DNA of 64,000 bases. Origin: Dermatophilaceae bacterium. Its GTDB lineage: Bacteria; Actinomycetota; Actinomycetes; Actinomycetales; Dermatophilaceae. The position numbers were made by a program, and so were the translations under genes. The first letter of the stretch is position 1; each line of letters starts with the position of its first letter. The DNA is taken from contig JACMPC010000057.1 in assembly GCA_014377705.1 (NCBI GenBank), forward strand, positions 1 to 64,000. Direction: 5' to 3'. Shown here one piece after another: positions 39,263 through 49,650 of this stretch. The notes below the pieces were generated by a model. It was not told where the DNA came from. It did no database searches and saw only the letters and a list, made by a program, of their open reading frames with translations.

Positions 39263-40540
39263 TCACTGGGCGCCAGCGGCCTGGATGGCCTTCTGCATGT
39301 TGGCCATCGCCTTATCCACCGGCACCTCACCCTTGATCGCGCCGTAGGCATTGTCCTGAACCGCCTTCGACACCGCCGGGTAGAACGGGGTGACAGGACG
39401 AGGAACCGCATTCTCCAGCGAGGTCTTCAGGACCGGCAGGTACGGCGACTTCGCAGCCAGCGCGGGATCGTCATACAAGGCCGTCAGGATGGGAGCCAGA
39501 GATCCCTGGGAGACGAACGCCTTCTGCTGTGCGGTGCTGGTCAGGAACTTCAGGAAGTCGGCGGCCGTCGCCTTGTTCTTGGAGTAGACGCTGATCGCCG
39601 CGTTGTGACCACCAAGGGACGATGCGCCCGGGCCGGTGACGCCGGGAAGTGGCGCCATCGCAAAGGTTTCCTTGACCTTGGACGAACCATCGGTCTTGGC
39701 CAGGTTGTACACGTAGGGCCAGTTGCGCAGGAACATCAGCTTGCCGTTCTCGAAGGCCAGCCGTCCCTCCTCTTCCTTGAAGGTGATGGCCTCCTTCGGG
39801 ATGTTCCCGTTGGCGTAGGCGGTCGCCAGGTTCTGGAGGCCCTTCTTGGCGTCGGCGCTGGTCACCGTTGCCTTGCCGTCAGTGCCCAGGATCGTGCCCC
39901 CGGCAGAGTTGACAGCCTCGGCCGAGTTCACCGTCAGGCCCTCGTACTTGAAGAACTGGCCGGCGTAGCAGCCGATCTTCTTGGCCTTGGCGATCGTGCA
40001 CATGCCCATCATCTCGTCCCACGTCTTGGGGGGCGTCGGAACGAGGTCCTTGCGGTAGTAGAGGATGCCGCCGTCGGTGGTGACCGGCGCGGCGTACATG
40101 ACCTTGTTGTAGGTCGCGGTCTTGACGGTGGACGGAAGCATTGCCGACGTGTCGAGGGCCTGCTTGCCTTTCAGGGGCTGCAGCCATCCCTTGGCCGCGA
40201 ACTCCGCAGTCCAGATGACGTCAACGCTCATCACGTCATAGTTGGGGTTCTTGGCCTGAAAATTCTGGACGAGGTCGTCGTGCTGCTGGTCGGCGCTGTC
40301 TGTCTGCTCCTTGAAGGTCACCTGCTCCTTCGGATGCGCGGCGTTCCAGGTGGCGACCAGCGGCTTGACGACATTGCTGTTGTCCTTGCCCTGGACGTAG
40401 GTGATCGGACCACGGCCAGCCAGCCCGCTGGCGGCCGGGCCGGTGGCCGTACCACCGGTGGTCGAGCTGCTGCAGGCCGTGAGCACTAGGGCGACCGCCC
40501 CCAGCATGGCGACGGGTGCAAGTTTCATCGAGCGCTTCAT
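39263..40540 (-). CDS. sugar ABC transporter substrate-binding lipoprotein
   Basis: MKRSMKLAPVAMLGAVALVLTACSSS signal/lipobox; SBP_bac_1-type sequence. Confidence 0.88.
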   Translation of the reverse strand: MKRSMKLAPVAMLGAVALVLTACSSSTTGGTATGPAASGLAGRGPITYVQGKDNSNVVKPLVATWNAAHPKEQVTFKEQTDSADQQHDDLVQNFQAKNPNYDVMSVDVIWTAEFAAKGWLQPLKGKQALDTSAMLPSTVKTATYNKVMYAAPVTTDGGILYYRKDLVPTPPKTWDEMMGMCTIAKAKKIGCYAGQFFKYEGLTVNSAEAVNSAGGTILGTDGKATVTSADAKKGLQNLATAYANGNIPKEAITFKEEEGRLAFENGKLMFLRNWPYVYNLAKTDGSSKVKETFAMAPLPGVTGPGASSLGGHNAAISVYSKNKATAADFLKFLTSTAQQKAFVSQGSLAPILTALYDDPALAAKSPYLPVLKTSLENAVPRPVTPFYPAVSKAVQDNAYGAIKGEVPVDKAMANMQKAIQAAGAQ

Positions 40541-40705
40541 CTCGTGCTCTCCTCTTGGGGACAGTCCGCACAACCTGTGGCCGCACGGTGGAAGGGATGC
40601 TACTCGCACCAGTGGGCTTCATTGCAGGGCCTGGGAGAGTTTTGCTCCCTCTTTATGCGCAATCGTTACAGGGAGTCACCCGTCCGTCAGCGGGGCGGCC
40701 ACCAT

Positions 40706-43700
40706 CTACAGGGGCGTGCTGCCCGACGTGCCGGAAAGCTGCTCTCGGTATTCCGGGGTGGCCAGCTGTTGCGCGCCCAGCCGCGCTGCCTCTACCCGAG
40801 CAGGCATATCCAGCCGGGCCGTGGGCTCCTCGTTCCCGGCAGTGGAGACGAACTTCTCGATCGCAGCGAGTCCCGCGTCGGCTCGGGCGCTGGCTGCTGC
40901 CTGCTTGGCATCCAGCCGCTGCGCGTACCACTGCGAGGCCAGGACCGCCTCGCGGGTGAACATGACCCGGAACTCCGGCGAGCCCAGGCCCCATCCCTGC
41001 GCGGTGGACCCCTCCGCCATGATCTCCAGCAGCGCCCGTAGCGGTGGGATGGCCAGTGAGATCGTGCCGTCCTGGAAGTACGAGCGCGCCACCCGCTCAT
41101 GTGTGGTCACGATCGTGGCGATCGACTCGGCGAAGATGCCCACGTCCTGAAGCTCCGGGCGCAGCATCTCCGGGGTGAAGACCACATCCGGATGCAGGAA
41201 GATCCGGCCGAAGTACTTGGTGGCCAGCGTGTCTGTCATCCGATAGCCCAACCTGCTGGCGGGCACGCGCTTGCCGTCATGCTCGAAATCGGTCAGCTTC
41301 TCCAGGGCGCCCTCGGCGATGAGGTTGCGGGCATTCCTCTCGCGGGCGGTCATCCGCGAGAAGAGCTCCGGCACGAGCAGGGAGAAGTCATGGTCCACCC
41401 GCACACGAGGCCCGACGTATCCGGCCGCGGACACCCAGCCGTCGTAGCCGGTGAGCGCGTAGGACAGCACCGAGGCGTTCAGGTCGATGATGGCCGGCAA
41501 GGCGTTGAAGGGGCCCTTGGTCAGCGCGCCCTCCGAGCCAGCCCCGGTGGTGGACGGGGACTTGCCGGTCATCGACGAGATGAACTCCATGAACAGCTCG
41601 GGCACCTCCATGTAGTGCAGCGGGTTGTACGAGCACAGAGGTGGCACCGACCCGTCGGGAGGGTTGTTCCGCCGCCCGGCGGCGACCACCTCCACCGGCA
41701 GCAGCAGCGGCGCCCCAGACGGCAACCGGCGAACCAGGCGCGCGGACAGCTCAGCGACTGCAGTGGCTTTGGCATCGGTACGGTCCGGTCGCTGCTGCAG
41801 GTAGCGCGGGTTCTTCGAGGGCTTGCCCTCTACCAGCCGCGGGTTGGCCGAGCTCACGAAGTACGCCGGGCCTTCGCCCTCGGCCGTGTCGGCGAATCGG
41901 CTGATCATCTCCGCCATCGGCTCGCTGAAGGCGCTGAAGGCCACCGCATCGTCGCGCATCGCGATGGCATCGGCCCGGGTCAGAGGCTCGAAGTTGGACA
42001 GGAACGTCCCGGGGGTGGAGATGTCGAGCTCGGCCTGCGTGTCGTAGCCCCGGTTGATGGCGTCGTCGGGGCGCTGGAACAGGAGGTCCTCGCAGTTCTG
42101 CACGAGCTTGTACGACCGCGCGGCATCCAGTCCCAGCTGACCGCCCGGCACGACCGTGGACGCGGTGATGTCGTCCTGGGTCTGCACCTTCACCGCCGGT
42201 GAGAAGTCGTGGCGAAGGCTGAACAGGCGCGGAGATCCGTCGGGGTTGTAGCCGACCCGCAGCATGTTGATCGTTACCCTGCTGCCGTCCAGTCGCAGCC
42301 TGCTGCCCTGACGACCGTCGACGGCCACGACGCTGAAGTGGCTGCGCCAGTCGTCCCCCCATTCCGGGCGGTAGGAGCGCTTGACCACATAGACCAGCTC
42401 CCTGTTGGAGGGCGGGATGTGGTCGAGCCAGGCGTTGTAGTCGGCGTGGTACTCCGACCGCGACGGGGTGAGCAGCTTGATCACCGACCCGATGGAGCGT
42501 TCCTCCGACAGGATCGACCGGTCGTCCTGGCCGTTCCTGGCCGGGTCGAGGAAGCGTCCGGAGAAGTCCTCGTCCAGGATCGCGGCGACCGAGTCCATAT
42601 CGGCATCGAAGTCCGGGACGTACTGAGACCCGAAGATGAACGCATCGGTGATGGCCTTGGAGATCTCCGACTTGCCGCCACCGGAGACCGTCGCCGGCTT
42701 GTGGCACGACGTGGACTTCGGCACGGTGCCGATCAGGCTCCACGCCGCCGGGTCGTCGGGCTGCTGGGCGATCTTCACGCGGTAGCCGTTCGGGCTCAGG
42801 TAGACTTGGTCGGCGCGCAGAGGGATCGACTGGCTCTGGCCGTCGGCTCCAGACCAGGACACGGTCATGGCGCGCAGCGAGTAGTGCGGGGTGGCCGGCA
42901 CCAGCACGATGTGCGGCTGCTGCAGGTCGAGGGCATGCCCCTGCGGCTGGGCCGCGAACCGACCCGGATCGCGTTCGAGGACCTCAGCCAGGGTGTAGGA
43001 GCCAGCCGAGGAGGTCTCCGTGTGCTCCCGGCCCAGGTTGTAGCTAGCGAAGACCAGCGCGCCACCGGAGTGCTCCTCCTCGGCGTTGCCGAACAGGTTC
43101 GCCGAGTAGGAGATCTGGGTCTTGACCTCCTTCTTGCAGTAGCCGAAGTAGGTGTCGGCGATCACCGTCACGATCACGCCGCGGGTGTCCCGGGCGCAGA
43201 TCTTGAAAGCGCGCCCGCCGTTGTACGGCTCGTCCTCCTGCTCCCAGCACATCCCGTCGCGCTTCTGGCGGTCGGTGGCCTGGCTCGCCGGGGGCAACCC
43301 GAGCTCCTTCTTCGTCAGCCGGGTCAGGTGCGGGGCGAGGATGACGCAGCCGGTGTGCCCGGTCCAGGTCTCCGGGGCCAGGGACGCGTCGTTCTCGGGC
43401 AGGTAGGGGTCGCCCCCGTTACCGAAGATGCCTTCCACGAAGTCGACGTTGGCAACCAGGCCACCGGGCACGATGAAACGGGTTTCCATCCGCTTCTCGC
43501 GCACGGAGCCGGGCACCTCCGGGGACACCAGAGGGCGAAGCTGCAGCGAGACGAAGCAGGCCGCCGGCTGCGGCTGGTTGGCCGTGTAGGGCAGGATCTT
43601 GTCGACCTCCGGTGGCTCGAACGCGCGGGCCAGCAGACGGGCGAACGCCACCTTCGGCACGGCGATCTTGTCATCGGGAATGGGAAGCCCGCCCTCAGCG

Positions 43701-44092
43701 ATATGGAAGACCCCCGCAGTGGTCCGGCGATCGTTGGCCGGGTTGTGCAGTACGCCGTTGACGAGCCGGTAGCTGCTCATCAGGGGCGAGGTGAAGCTGT
43801 CACCGTCGAAAGGCAGGGACAGGTCGCGGGCCAGGCCCGGCTCATCCAGCACCAGGGTTCGCCTCGGAAGCTGGGGGCGCTCACCGGTCTCGGCCAGGTA
43901 GTCGTCCAGAAACGCCTGGATTCGCCCGTCCGCGGCGCACAACCGGTCGGACAGCCGGCGGCTGAGCTCACGCTGATGGGCGAGGATCGGGCGCGTGAGC
44001 CTGGCCGACTCGGTGTCCTCGAACCCTTCGGGCAGGGGCAGCCCGAGCTGGGCCAGACGGAGGTTGATGGCAGCATTCTGGATGACGGGCAC
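40706..44092 (-). CDS. probable PPi-type phosphoenolpyruvate carboxykinase (~1128 aa)
   Basis: Size and the CHKPATVSGGGKSEISKAI segment recalled from the PPi-PEPCK family; recognition from memory. Confidence 0.6.
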   Translation of the reverse strand: MPVIQNAAINLRLAQLGLPLPEGFEDTESARLTRPILAHQRELSRRLSDRLCAADGRIQAFLDDYLAETGERPQLPRRTLVLDEPGLARDLSLPFDGDSFTSPLMSSYRLVNGVLHNPANDRRTTAGVFHIAEGGLPIPDDKIAVPKVAFARLLARAFEPPEVDKILPYTANQPQPAACFVSLQLRPLVSPEVPGSVREKRMETRFIVPGGLVANVDFVEGIFGNGGDPYLPENDASLAPETWTGHTGCVILAPHLTRLTKKELGLPPASQATDRQKRDGMCWEQEDEPYNGGRAFKICARDTRGVIVTVIADTYFGYCKKEVKTQISYSANLFGNAEEEHSGGALVFASYNLGREHTETSSAGSYTLAEVLERDPGRFAAQPQGHALDLQQPHIVLVPATPHYSLRAMTVSWSGADGQSQSIPLRADQVYLSPNGYRVKIAQQPDDPAAWSLIGTVPKSTSCHKPATVSGGGKSEISKAITDAFIFGSQYVPDFDADMDSVAAILDEDFSGRFLDPARNGQDDRSILSEERSIGSVIKLLTPSRSEYHADYNAWLDHIPPSNRELVYVVKRSYRPEWGDDWRSHFSVVAVDGRQGSRLRLDGSRVTINMLRVGYNPDGSPRLFSLRHDFSPAVKVQTQDDITASTVVPGGQLGLDAARSYKLVQNCEDLLFQRPDDAINRGYDTQAELDISTPGTFLSNFEPLTRADAIAMRDDAVAFSAFSEPMAEMISRFADTAEGEGPAYFVSSANPRLVEGKPSKNPRYLQQRPDRTDAKATAVAELSARLVRRLPSGAPLLLPVEVVAAGRRNNPPDGSVPPLCSYNPLHYMEVPELFMEFISSMTGKSPSTTGAGSEGALTKGPFNALPAIIDLNASVLSYALTGYDGWVSAAGYVGPRVRVDHDFSLLVPELFSRMTARERNARNLIAEGALEKLTDFEHDGKRVPASRLGYRMTDTLATKYFGRIFLHPDVVFTPEMLRPELQDVGIFAESIATIVTTHERVARSYFQDGTISLAIPPLRALLEIMAEGSTAQGWGLGSPEFRVMFTREAVLASQWYAQRLDAKQAAASARADAGLAAIEKFVSTAGNEEPTARLDMPARVEAARLGAQQLATPEYREQLSGTSGSTPL

Positions 44093-44399
44093 ACCTCATT
44101 GTCTGCCTTACTGATGCGCCTACGCCAGTGCAGACCTCCCTCACGGGTAGCGGCGTCCCCGCTGAGCGCGATACCCCACCGATCCCAGGAGCGGCACCCG
44201 ATCAGCGACCCACCCCACCGGCATGATCTGACGAGGCGGGTGCCGCGAGCCAGGGAGTCCGCAGCAAGCAAGCGGCAGGACTGCGGCGCAGACGATCAGG
44301 ATCCGACCGCAGGTCATTTCCTTGCCGTTTGGCCCGAGAAGGATTCGCCTGTGGACGCGGCGTCGTTCACAGGCGACGCCGGCGACGGCAGGACCGTCA

Positions 44400-45069
44400 C
44401 CTCCTCGAAGTGGTCACCGATCGAGGGCGGGTTCAGTCGTGTGCGTTCCCGGGCTCGACGGCGTCGCCGACGGCGATCGTGCCGGTTCCGAGCGGGACGA
44501 GCCGGGTGCCGAACCAGGTCTTACGGGGAAACCTGAGGTTCCGCACGACGATGGTGTGCGACCGCTGCGTGATGACCACGATCGACCCGCTCACACTCGC
44601 CTGCCCCTTGGTGGTGGAGGCGGCCGTGCGTTCACAGATCGTCGCCGGGCTCGTCCTCATCGGGGCCGTCACTGACCCGAAGGCGTCCACCTGGCCCCGT
44701 ATCCTCGGGCAGTGGCTCAGAACGGTGGCACAAGAACGCCTGGCTGGGGTGTCGGTGTTGATCCGGCATTACCGGTACACCGGCGCCGCCGCCATGGTTC
44801 GCGGCATGGATGCGATGCGCTGGCACCACACCGACCAAGGCCTCGCACGTCTCGACATACCCGTCGTGGTTATCCGGGGTTCCCGGGACCGGATCGCTTC
44901 GCAGGACTGGTCAGCCAGACTCTGCACGATCGCTCGCGGCCGCCTTCAGGTGGTCGGCGGTGCCGCGCACATGGTCCCCCTCACCCACCCCGAACCCGTC
45001 GTAGCGGCCGTCCGCGAGATCGCCTCCGCAGCGACTTCAGAGGGCCCCGGATCGGCTACCCATGTCTGA
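44400..45069 (+). pseudogene. chimeric remnant: MOSC C-terminal motif joined to N-terminally truncated alpha/beta-hydrolase
   Basis: VLRGNLRFRTTMVCDRCVMTTIDP (MOSC-like CDRCVxTTxDP) followed directly by VVEAAVRSQIVAGLVLIGAVTDP...IPVVVIRGSRDRIASQDW...GGAAHMVPLTHP. Confidence 0.5.
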
Positions 45070-45480
45070 CATGGGCGCTGCTGAATCGCCGCTTCGAGGG
45101 CGCCTCGCGAAGGCCAGGGCGGTGTGACGGATCCGTGAAGCCGCGGGCCAGAACCCTGCCACGGACGCTAGTCAGCCACCCGTGGTGGCCACCTCAGCGG
45201 TCCTCCCCGCGCTTGCCGAAGCCGCCGTCGAATGCCCCCGTGCCCGCCGCCGCACAGGTTCAGCCCACACAAGATCGGTTCGTAACCTCACCCTCACCGG
45301 CACGACCGGACACCCCATCGGCGGCAGATCCGGTGAACACTCGCCATCCTGGCGGGGCGGGTCAGCAGCCGCATGTGTGCAGGAAGTACGTCCGGCGCAG
45401 CCCCGCCTTGGATCGGTGTGCTGAACTCGGATCCCGGGCAGGACCGGAATGATGAGTCCGGCCGGGCAGTTGATGTCAGC

Positions 45481-46200
45481 GTGACCATCTGGGGATTCAT
45501 CGGAAGCGGAAACATCGGCACCACCGTCGCTCGACTCGCCTTGGCTGCAGGCCACGACGTCGTGCTCAGCAACAGCAGGGGGCCCGGGACCCTTGCCGGC
45601 CTCGTCGACGAGCTGGGTCCGCACGTCAGAGCCGCAACCCCGGCCGAGGCAGCCGAGGCGGGTGACGTCGTCGTCGTCACCATCCCGCTGCGCAACTACC
45701 CACAGGTGCCGGCCGAGCCGCTGCGCGGCAAGATCGTCATCGACACGATGAACTACTACCCGCAGCGCGACGGCAACATCACTGAGCTCGACGACGAGAC
45801 GACCACCAGCTCTGAGCTGCTTGCGGCCCACCTGCCGGACTCCACGGTGGTCAAGGGCTTCAACAACATCTCCTTCCAGCACCTCGCCGCTCTCCCCCGC
45901 CCCAACGGCGCCAGGGACCGAAGCGCCCTCGCCATCGCGGGCGACGACGATGATGCGAAGAAGGTCGTCGCCGAGCACCTGGACCAGATCGGTTACGACT
46001 CGCTCGATTTGGGACCCCTTGCAGAGGGTTGGCGCACCCAGCCCGGCACGGCGGCATACGGCCTCATGTATGCCCTGAACCCGCAGGTCTGGGACCAGGG
46101 CGCCCGCCCCGCGTCAGCGATCGAGGTCGCCGCGCGGGCTGCAGCTTCTCAGCGCCAGCACCACCCTCGTGATGCCCCGAGCACCACGCCAAGCCACTGA
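45481..46200 (+). CDS. NADPH-dependent F420 reductase/NADP oxidoreductase-type protein
   Basis: VTIWGFIGSGNIGTTVARLALAAGHDVVLSNSRGP; GTG start 45481. Confidence 0.75.
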   Translation: MTIWGFIGSGNIGTTVARLALAAGHDVVLSNSRGPGTLAGLVDELGPHVRAATPAEAAEAGDVVVVTIPLRNYPQVPAEPLRGKIVIDTMNYYPQRDGNITELDDETTTSSELLAAHLPDSTVVKGFNNISFQHLAALPRPNGARDRSALAIAGDDDDAKKVVAEHLDQIGYDSLDLGPLAEGWRTQPGTAAYGLMYALNPQVWDQGARPASAIEVAARAAASQRQHHPRDAPSTTPSH

Positions 46201-46225
46201 TGAGCCTGCCGACCGAAGCCGTCAC

Positions 46226-46246
46226 CACCACCATCACCATCACCCA
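46226..46246 (+). other. seven consecutive His codons in the frame of the PIG-L ORF, upstream of its likely ATG
   Basis: CACCACCACCATCACCATCAC. Confidence 0.85.
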
Positions 46247-46258
46247 GAATGGGCAACC

Positions 46259-47086
46259 ATGACCACGCCGCGTCACGGCAATGGCGCAGTGCCCGCAACG
46301 AGAGTCCTCGTCTGCTTCCACGCCCATCCCGACGACGAGGTATTCACCACCGGTGGTGTCATGCGCCTGGCCGCGGACGCCGGTCACCGGGTGGTGCTGG
46401 TGACCGCCACCGACGGCGCGCTGGGTGAGGTGCCGGACGGGTTGCTGGCCGAGGGTGAGCAGCTCGTCGACCGTCGGCGCCGCGAGCTGGAGACCTCTGC
46501 CCGGGCCCTGGGCGTGCACCGGCTGGAGATGCTCGGCTACCCGGACTCGGGGATGGCAGGCACTGCCGACAACGCCCGGGCCGACGCGTTCTGCAACGTA
46601 GATGTTGAGGTGGCCGCCTCGCGGCTGGCCCGACTGCTCGTCGAGGAGGGCGCCGACGTCCTCACCATCTACGACCCGAATGGCAACTACGGTCACCCTG
46701 ACCACATCCAGGTCCATGTCGTCGGGGTACGTGCTGCGGAGCTCGCCGGAATCACCCAGGTGTACGAGGCCACAGTCAATCGTGACCAGATGTCGAGGCT
46801 GATGGCCAGCAACCCGGAGTGGGTGGCTGAGAGTGCGCCGCCGGACATCTCGGAGCTCGGCCTGCCCGAGTCGGAGATCACCACCGTCGTGGATGTGCGG
46901 GCAGCGATGTCCGCGAAGCGCCAGGCGATGGCCGCGCACGAGTCTCAGGTGGGCGACTTCGGCCCCTTCCTGGCTATGCCTGCCGAGCAGGTCGAGGCCG
47001 CTTTCGGCCAGGAGTCCTTCCGCCGTCATGGTGGCGCCACGGGCGGGCGGGGTACGGCAACCCTTGAGACCGCACTCCCGCTCTGA
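46259..47086 (+). CDS. PIG-L/LmbE family deacetylase (mycothiol-type)
   Basis: HAHPDDEVFTTGGVMRL; YDPNGNYGHPDHIQVH. Confidence 0.85.
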   Translation: MTTPRHGNGAVPATRVLVCFHAHPDDEVFTTGGVMRLAADAGHRVVLVTATDGALGEVPDGLLAEGEQLVDRRRRELETSARALGVHRLEMLGYPDSGMAGTADNARADAFCNVDVEVAASRLARLLVEEGADVLTIYDPNGNYGHPDHIQVHVVGVRAAELAGITQVYEATVNRDQMSRLMASNPEWVAESAPPDISELGLPESEITTVVDVRAAMSAKRQAMAAHESQVGDFGPFLAMPAEQVEAAFGQESFRRHGGATGGRGTATLETALPL

Positions 47087-47143
47087 GGCGACCCGGCCGC
47101 TTCACCAAGATCACAGGTGCGACGCGCCGTCGATAATGGCGCC

Positions 47144-47584
47144 GTGGCCGACACCTCGCACCCTGGTGCCCGCTCCGACGACCGTGCCCAGCGCTACGCC
47201 GATGCCTTCCAGGATGAGACGCTCCCGTCGTTCCCGTTGGACCGGAACATGATTCGCCTGATGGTCGACCTCGTCGGCCAGCGCCCGCGGGTTATCGACA
47301 CCGGGTGCGGCGCCGGACAGGTGACCAAGATGTTGCGGAACTGGGGGTGCGAGGCGGTCGGCGTCGACGCGGCTGAGAAGCTCATCGAGCTGGCCCGCAC
47401 CGCCTACCCGGGTGTGGACTGCCCGGACGAGTTCGGAACGCTGCTGGGGTGCGCAGGTTTCGTCGAGCGCGTGCGGCTCGTCTGCCCCGCGCAGCCCGAC
47501 CTCAGGTATGTGGGAATGCCTGAGGCGCACCTCATCCTCCGGAAAACGGGACCGTCACTCGGGCCCGAGCCACTCGCACGATGA
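47144..47584 (+). pseudogene. SAM-dependent methyltransferase, internally deleted
   Basis: RVIDTGCGAGQVTKMLRNWGCEAVGVDAAEKLIELARTAYPGV then jumps to DEFGTLLGCAGF C-terminal-type sequence. Confidence 0.5.
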
Positions 47585-47705
47585 CCACCAGGCCTCGAAC
47601 GTGGACGTCACATGGCCCACACCCTGCAGGCCAGGCCGTTGCCTCGAACCAGTCCGGCCTGTGCCATCCGCACGACCTCTGACCCTGTTTGGACCCGCCG
47701 CCAAG

Positions 47706-48743
47706 TCAGACTTCCGTGACGTCGTGAGGTCCCTGGAGGTACTTCATCAAGCCGGCCGGCGCGTACTCGGAGTCCATCTTCTGACGCTCGAGCGCCGCGG
47801 ACCCGACGAGCTCATGCCCTTGCTTCCTCTGGCCTATCGGCCGCACAAAAGGTCGCTGCAGCCGATAGAAGGCCTTTCGTGACTCGTGGAGCTCCCCGAG
47901 GAGGTCGGGGCGGGTGGCTGCGAAGGCATCCTGCTCGAACTCCAGCCCGCATGAGCGTGCGCGCTCGACCATCCACCGCAGGGCGAGGTCCGAGAGTCCG
48001 GAGTTCGGATACCCGCCGCCCACGTCGCAGTGAACTCCGGTGAACCAAACCTGTTCAAGGCGCTGCTCACCGGCGTCGGGCTGCTGGCTCCAGAGCGTCG
48101 GCTCAAAGGGCCGGCGCCTCTCGTCGATCGCCAGGGCCTGGAACGCCGCATCGACCGTCGTGCTGAGGTCGACGTTGTGGAACTGCCATCGCCGGTTGAT
48201 CAGGTTCACCCAACGCATACCGCTCATCGGAATGCCGAGTGCGCCGACAGTGTCCCAGACGCCTACGAAGCGGATGCGGGTCTCGTGCGAGTACGACCGC
48301 CGGAACAGCTCGGACTCGATAGAGCGGGGGGCTGTTGCCGCATCCCGGTAGAGCGCATATGCCTCATCAACGAGGCCGGCGTGCTGGGGACGCAGAATCC
48401 CGGCGTTGCGGACCAGCCCCACCGTGCTGCGTGCGGTGAAAGCGCCGCGGCTGAACCCGAAGAAGTAGAGCTGGTCCCCCGGCTCGTAGCTCTCCACGAT
48501 GAAGCGATATGCACGCAGCACATCCCGCGACAGACCGAACCCGAACGCGCCCCCGCGCAGACGTTCGCCACGGTTGGAGCCAACCCCACGGTGGTAGTAC
48601 AGGACCTGGGCCGCACCTGCCGCGTCCTCCCGGGCCACCGCGCGGGCGACCTTGGTGACGTTGGTGGGACACTGCTTCCCGTCACTGGACTGGTCCGGCG
48701 TGTTCCAGGTGCCGTCGCAGCACACCACCAGACGCTTGGCCAT
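47706..48743 (-). CDS. DUF2235 domain protein (Tle1-like alpha/beta-hydrolase)
   Basis: KRLVVCCDGTWNTPDQ; LYFFGFSRGAFTARSTVGLVRNAG; NVDLSTTVDAAFQALAIDERRRPFEPTLW. Confidence 0.85.
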   Translation of the reverse strand: MAKRLVVCCDGTWNTPDQSSDGKQCPTNVTKVARAVAREDAAGAAQVLYYHRGVGSNRGERLRGGAFGFGLSRDVLRAYRFIVESYEPGDQLYFFGFSRGAFTARSTVGLVRNAGILRPQHAGLVDEAYALYRDAATAPRSIESELFRRSYSHETRIRFVGVWDTVGALGIPMSGMRWVNLINRRWQFHNVDLSTTVDAAFQALAIDERRRPFEPTLWSQQPDAGEQRLEQVWFTGVHCDVGGGYPNSGLSDLALRWMVERARSCGLEFEQDAFAATRPDLLGELHESRKAFYRLQRPFVRPIGQRKQGHELVGSAALERQKMDSEYAPAGLMKYLQGPHDVTEV

Positions 48744-49142
48744 GGCATCCCCCTTATTGACGGTGTCCGCGTCGTAAGCGTCGAGATCCTCCGTGATTCC
48801 TCGCTACGACAGAGCGCTCCTCGCCGCGAGAAGCTCACAGGGCAAAAGTCCCGCATGGGTGGGCTCAAGTCAATGGAAGTGCACGGAAACGTAGCCTCAG
48901 TCCTTGGCGTCGGAGGTGGGGTTCCAGTGCACGGGTCTGCCTGCCGACCACCATGATGCCGGCCCGAAGCCTTCGATAGCTCTCACGACATCGGTGGCGA
49001 CGCTCTCGAAGGTCATCCCCCAACGCTAGCGATGCAGCTCCGGGTTTGGGAGGCTCCCAGCAAGCGGAAGCAGGCATTGACGTGGGCGGCGGTTCCCCGG
49101 ACGAAAGACACGGTCAGCGTCACCGCGTCAGCGCCAATCGAC

Positions 49143-49184
49143 TGGTCATCGATCAGGTAGTCGTCGATCAGGTGGTCGTCGAGG
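49143..49184. repeat. 15-bp tandem repeat x2.8 (TGGTCATCGATCAGG) at mgsA 3' end
   Basis: Direct reading. Confidence 0.8.
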
Positions 49185-49650
49185 CGTTGTACTCCGCGCC
49201 GGTAGACGGTCGCTCCATGTTCGGGCGCGCCGGGATGTAGCTGCCGGTCATCAGCGGCGACGAGATAATCATGTCGGCGGTCGCCACGTTGGTGGCCACC
49301 GGCACGTTCCACAAGGTGGCCAGGCGCAGCAGCGCCTTGACGTCCGGGTCGTGCGGCTGCGGCTCGAGCGGGTCCCAGAAGAAGATCACGACGTCGATCG
49401 CGCCCTCGGCGATCTTGGCGCCGATCTGCTGGTCACCGCCCAGCGGGCCGGACAGAAAGCAGTGCACCTTCAGCCCGAGCTCGTACTGCAGCATGGTGCC
49501 CGTGGTGCCCGTCGCGGACAGCTGATGGTGGCGTAGTTGCCCCGCGTTGAACTCGGCCCACCGCAGGAGCTCGACCTTCTTGTTGTCGTGAGCGACCATC
49601 GCGATGCGGCGGCTGATCTGCGGCTTCTCGAAAGCAGGTGGGGCAGTCAT
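49168..49650 (-). CDS. mgsA: methylglyoxal synthase
   Basis: [77 protein letters not shown]. Confidence 0.95.
   Translation of the reverse strand: MTAPPAFEKPQISRRIAMVAHDNKKVELLRWAEFNAGQLRHHQLSATGTTGTMLQYELGLKVHCFLSGPLGGDQQIGAKIAEGAIDVVIFFWDPLEPQPHDPDVKALLRLATLWNVPVATNVATADMIISSPLMTGSYIPARPNMERPSTGAEYNASTTT

Noticed and set aside
40553-40705. Possible riboswitch or operator upstream of sugar SBP gene
   Set aside because: No convincing conserved structure or dyad found by reading.
42209-44536. 775-aa plus-strand ORF antisense to the PPi-PEPCK gene
   Set aside because: High-GC antisense ORF without recognisable motifs; composition is R/G/V-rich as expected from the opposite strand.
46226-46246. 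His-tag vector contamination
   Set aside because: No vector-like flanking sequence (no linker, protease site or T7 elements); codons flow into native genes on both sides.
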